A stretch of DNA of 5,584 nt from Phenylobacterium sp. (GTDB lineage Bacteria > Pseudomonadota > Alphaproteobacteria > Caulobacterales > Caulobacteraceae), in NCBI GenBank assembly GCA_028290925.1, contig JAQGIX010000441.1, forward strand, positions 1-5,584, given 5' to 3'. Positions 5,472 through 5,584 of the stretch are shown one piece after another (the stretch's first letter is position 1; every line of letters begins with the position of its first letter). The notes beneath the pieces are model-generated. The model ran no database searches and was not told where the DNA came from. It worked only from the letters and a program-made list of their open reading frames with translations. A program made the translations under genes and the position numbers.

Positions 5472-5584
5472 GTGATCTTTCTCCTGGCGCTGGCGGCCGC
5501 GCTCCTCGCAGCGGCCGGGCGGGTCGCGGCGGCGGAACGGCCGGCGTGCACCCCGGCGACCGTCGCGGCCCTGCCCCCCGAGGT
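5472..5584 (+). CDS. probable exported protein, 3' partial
   Basis: Only the first 37 codons and two bases fit in the window. From GTG 5472 the translation begins MIFLLALAAALLAAAGRVAA, a hydrophobic stretch like a signal-peptide core, with a possible cleavage site after A-A-A at residues 19-21, then ERPACTPATVAALPPEV. The product would be exported to the periplasm or beyond. The start is uncertain: GTG 5472 leaves no positively charged N-region and no clear ribosome binding site. An in-frame TTG at 5409, with TGAGG 7 bases upstream, would give a longer N-region with two Arg but would place the putative operator inside the coding sequence. Function cannot be recognised from this fragment; its place behind a LacI-family gene would suit a secreted carbohydrate-active enzyme or uptake component, which is a guess. 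Confidence 0.45.
   Translation, partial: MIFLLALAAALLAAAGRVAAAERPACTPATVAALPPE

Noticed and set aside
5468..5584. Alternative frame from GTG 5468
   Set aside because: It stays open but is Gly/Arg-rich without a signal peptide or other pattern; the frame at 5472 gives a clear hydrophobic export-signal core.

Overview
This 5.6 kb window is GC-rich bacterial DNA with tightly packed genes. High GC, short gaps, TTG/GTG starts, and a LacI-family regulator beside a possible operator with an AGCGCT core suggest an alphaproteobacterium, perhaps near Caulobacterales. That placement is inference; there is no rRNA or other marker gene here. I see no tRNA, rRNA, CRISPR array, transposase or attachment site.

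Left part (1-3133, + strand): a probable operon for making and decorating an unusual sugar. The order is a TylF-type O-methyltransferase (5' end outside the window), a FemAB/GNAT-like acyltransferase, an FdtA/QdtA-type dTDP-4-keto-6-deoxyglucose 3,4-ketoisomerase, and a DegT/DnrJ/EryC1/StrS aminotransferase of the FdtB/QdtB kind. Ketoisomerase plus aminotransferase is the known route to dTDP-3-amino-3,6-dideoxyhexose (Fuc3N or Qui3N). The acyltransferase and methyltransferase are placed to modify that sugar or the glycan that carries it. The first two genes are 7 bases apart and the last two overlap by ATGA. The 70-base gap before the ketoisomerase gene contains one arm of a 10-bp inverted repeat.

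Middle part (3130-4077, - strand): a family 2 glycosyltransferase converges on the aminotransferase gene. The two stop codons overlap in a single CTAG, and a GC-rich 7-bp hairpin sits on this junction. The glycosyltransferase very probably belongs to the same surface-polysaccharide locus. Its start codon is uncertain.

Right part (4078-5584): a 290-base divergent intergenic region, then a complete LacI-family repressor (4368-5399). After it come a nearly perfect 16-bp palindrome centred on CG, which looks like a LacI-type operator, and the first codons of a probable exported protein cut off by the window end. This looks like the edge of the polysaccharide locus and the start of a separate, locally regulated (probably catabolic) unit. 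Sampled lines are roughly 55-62% GC in the glycosyltransferase gene and 72-75% GC in the repressor gene, which agrees with a boundary between accessory and core DNA.

I did not find a clearly new system. The points most worth a second look are the FemAB-like protein where an FdtC/QdtC-type acetyltransferase would be expected, the predicted operator, and the overlapping-stop hairpin.
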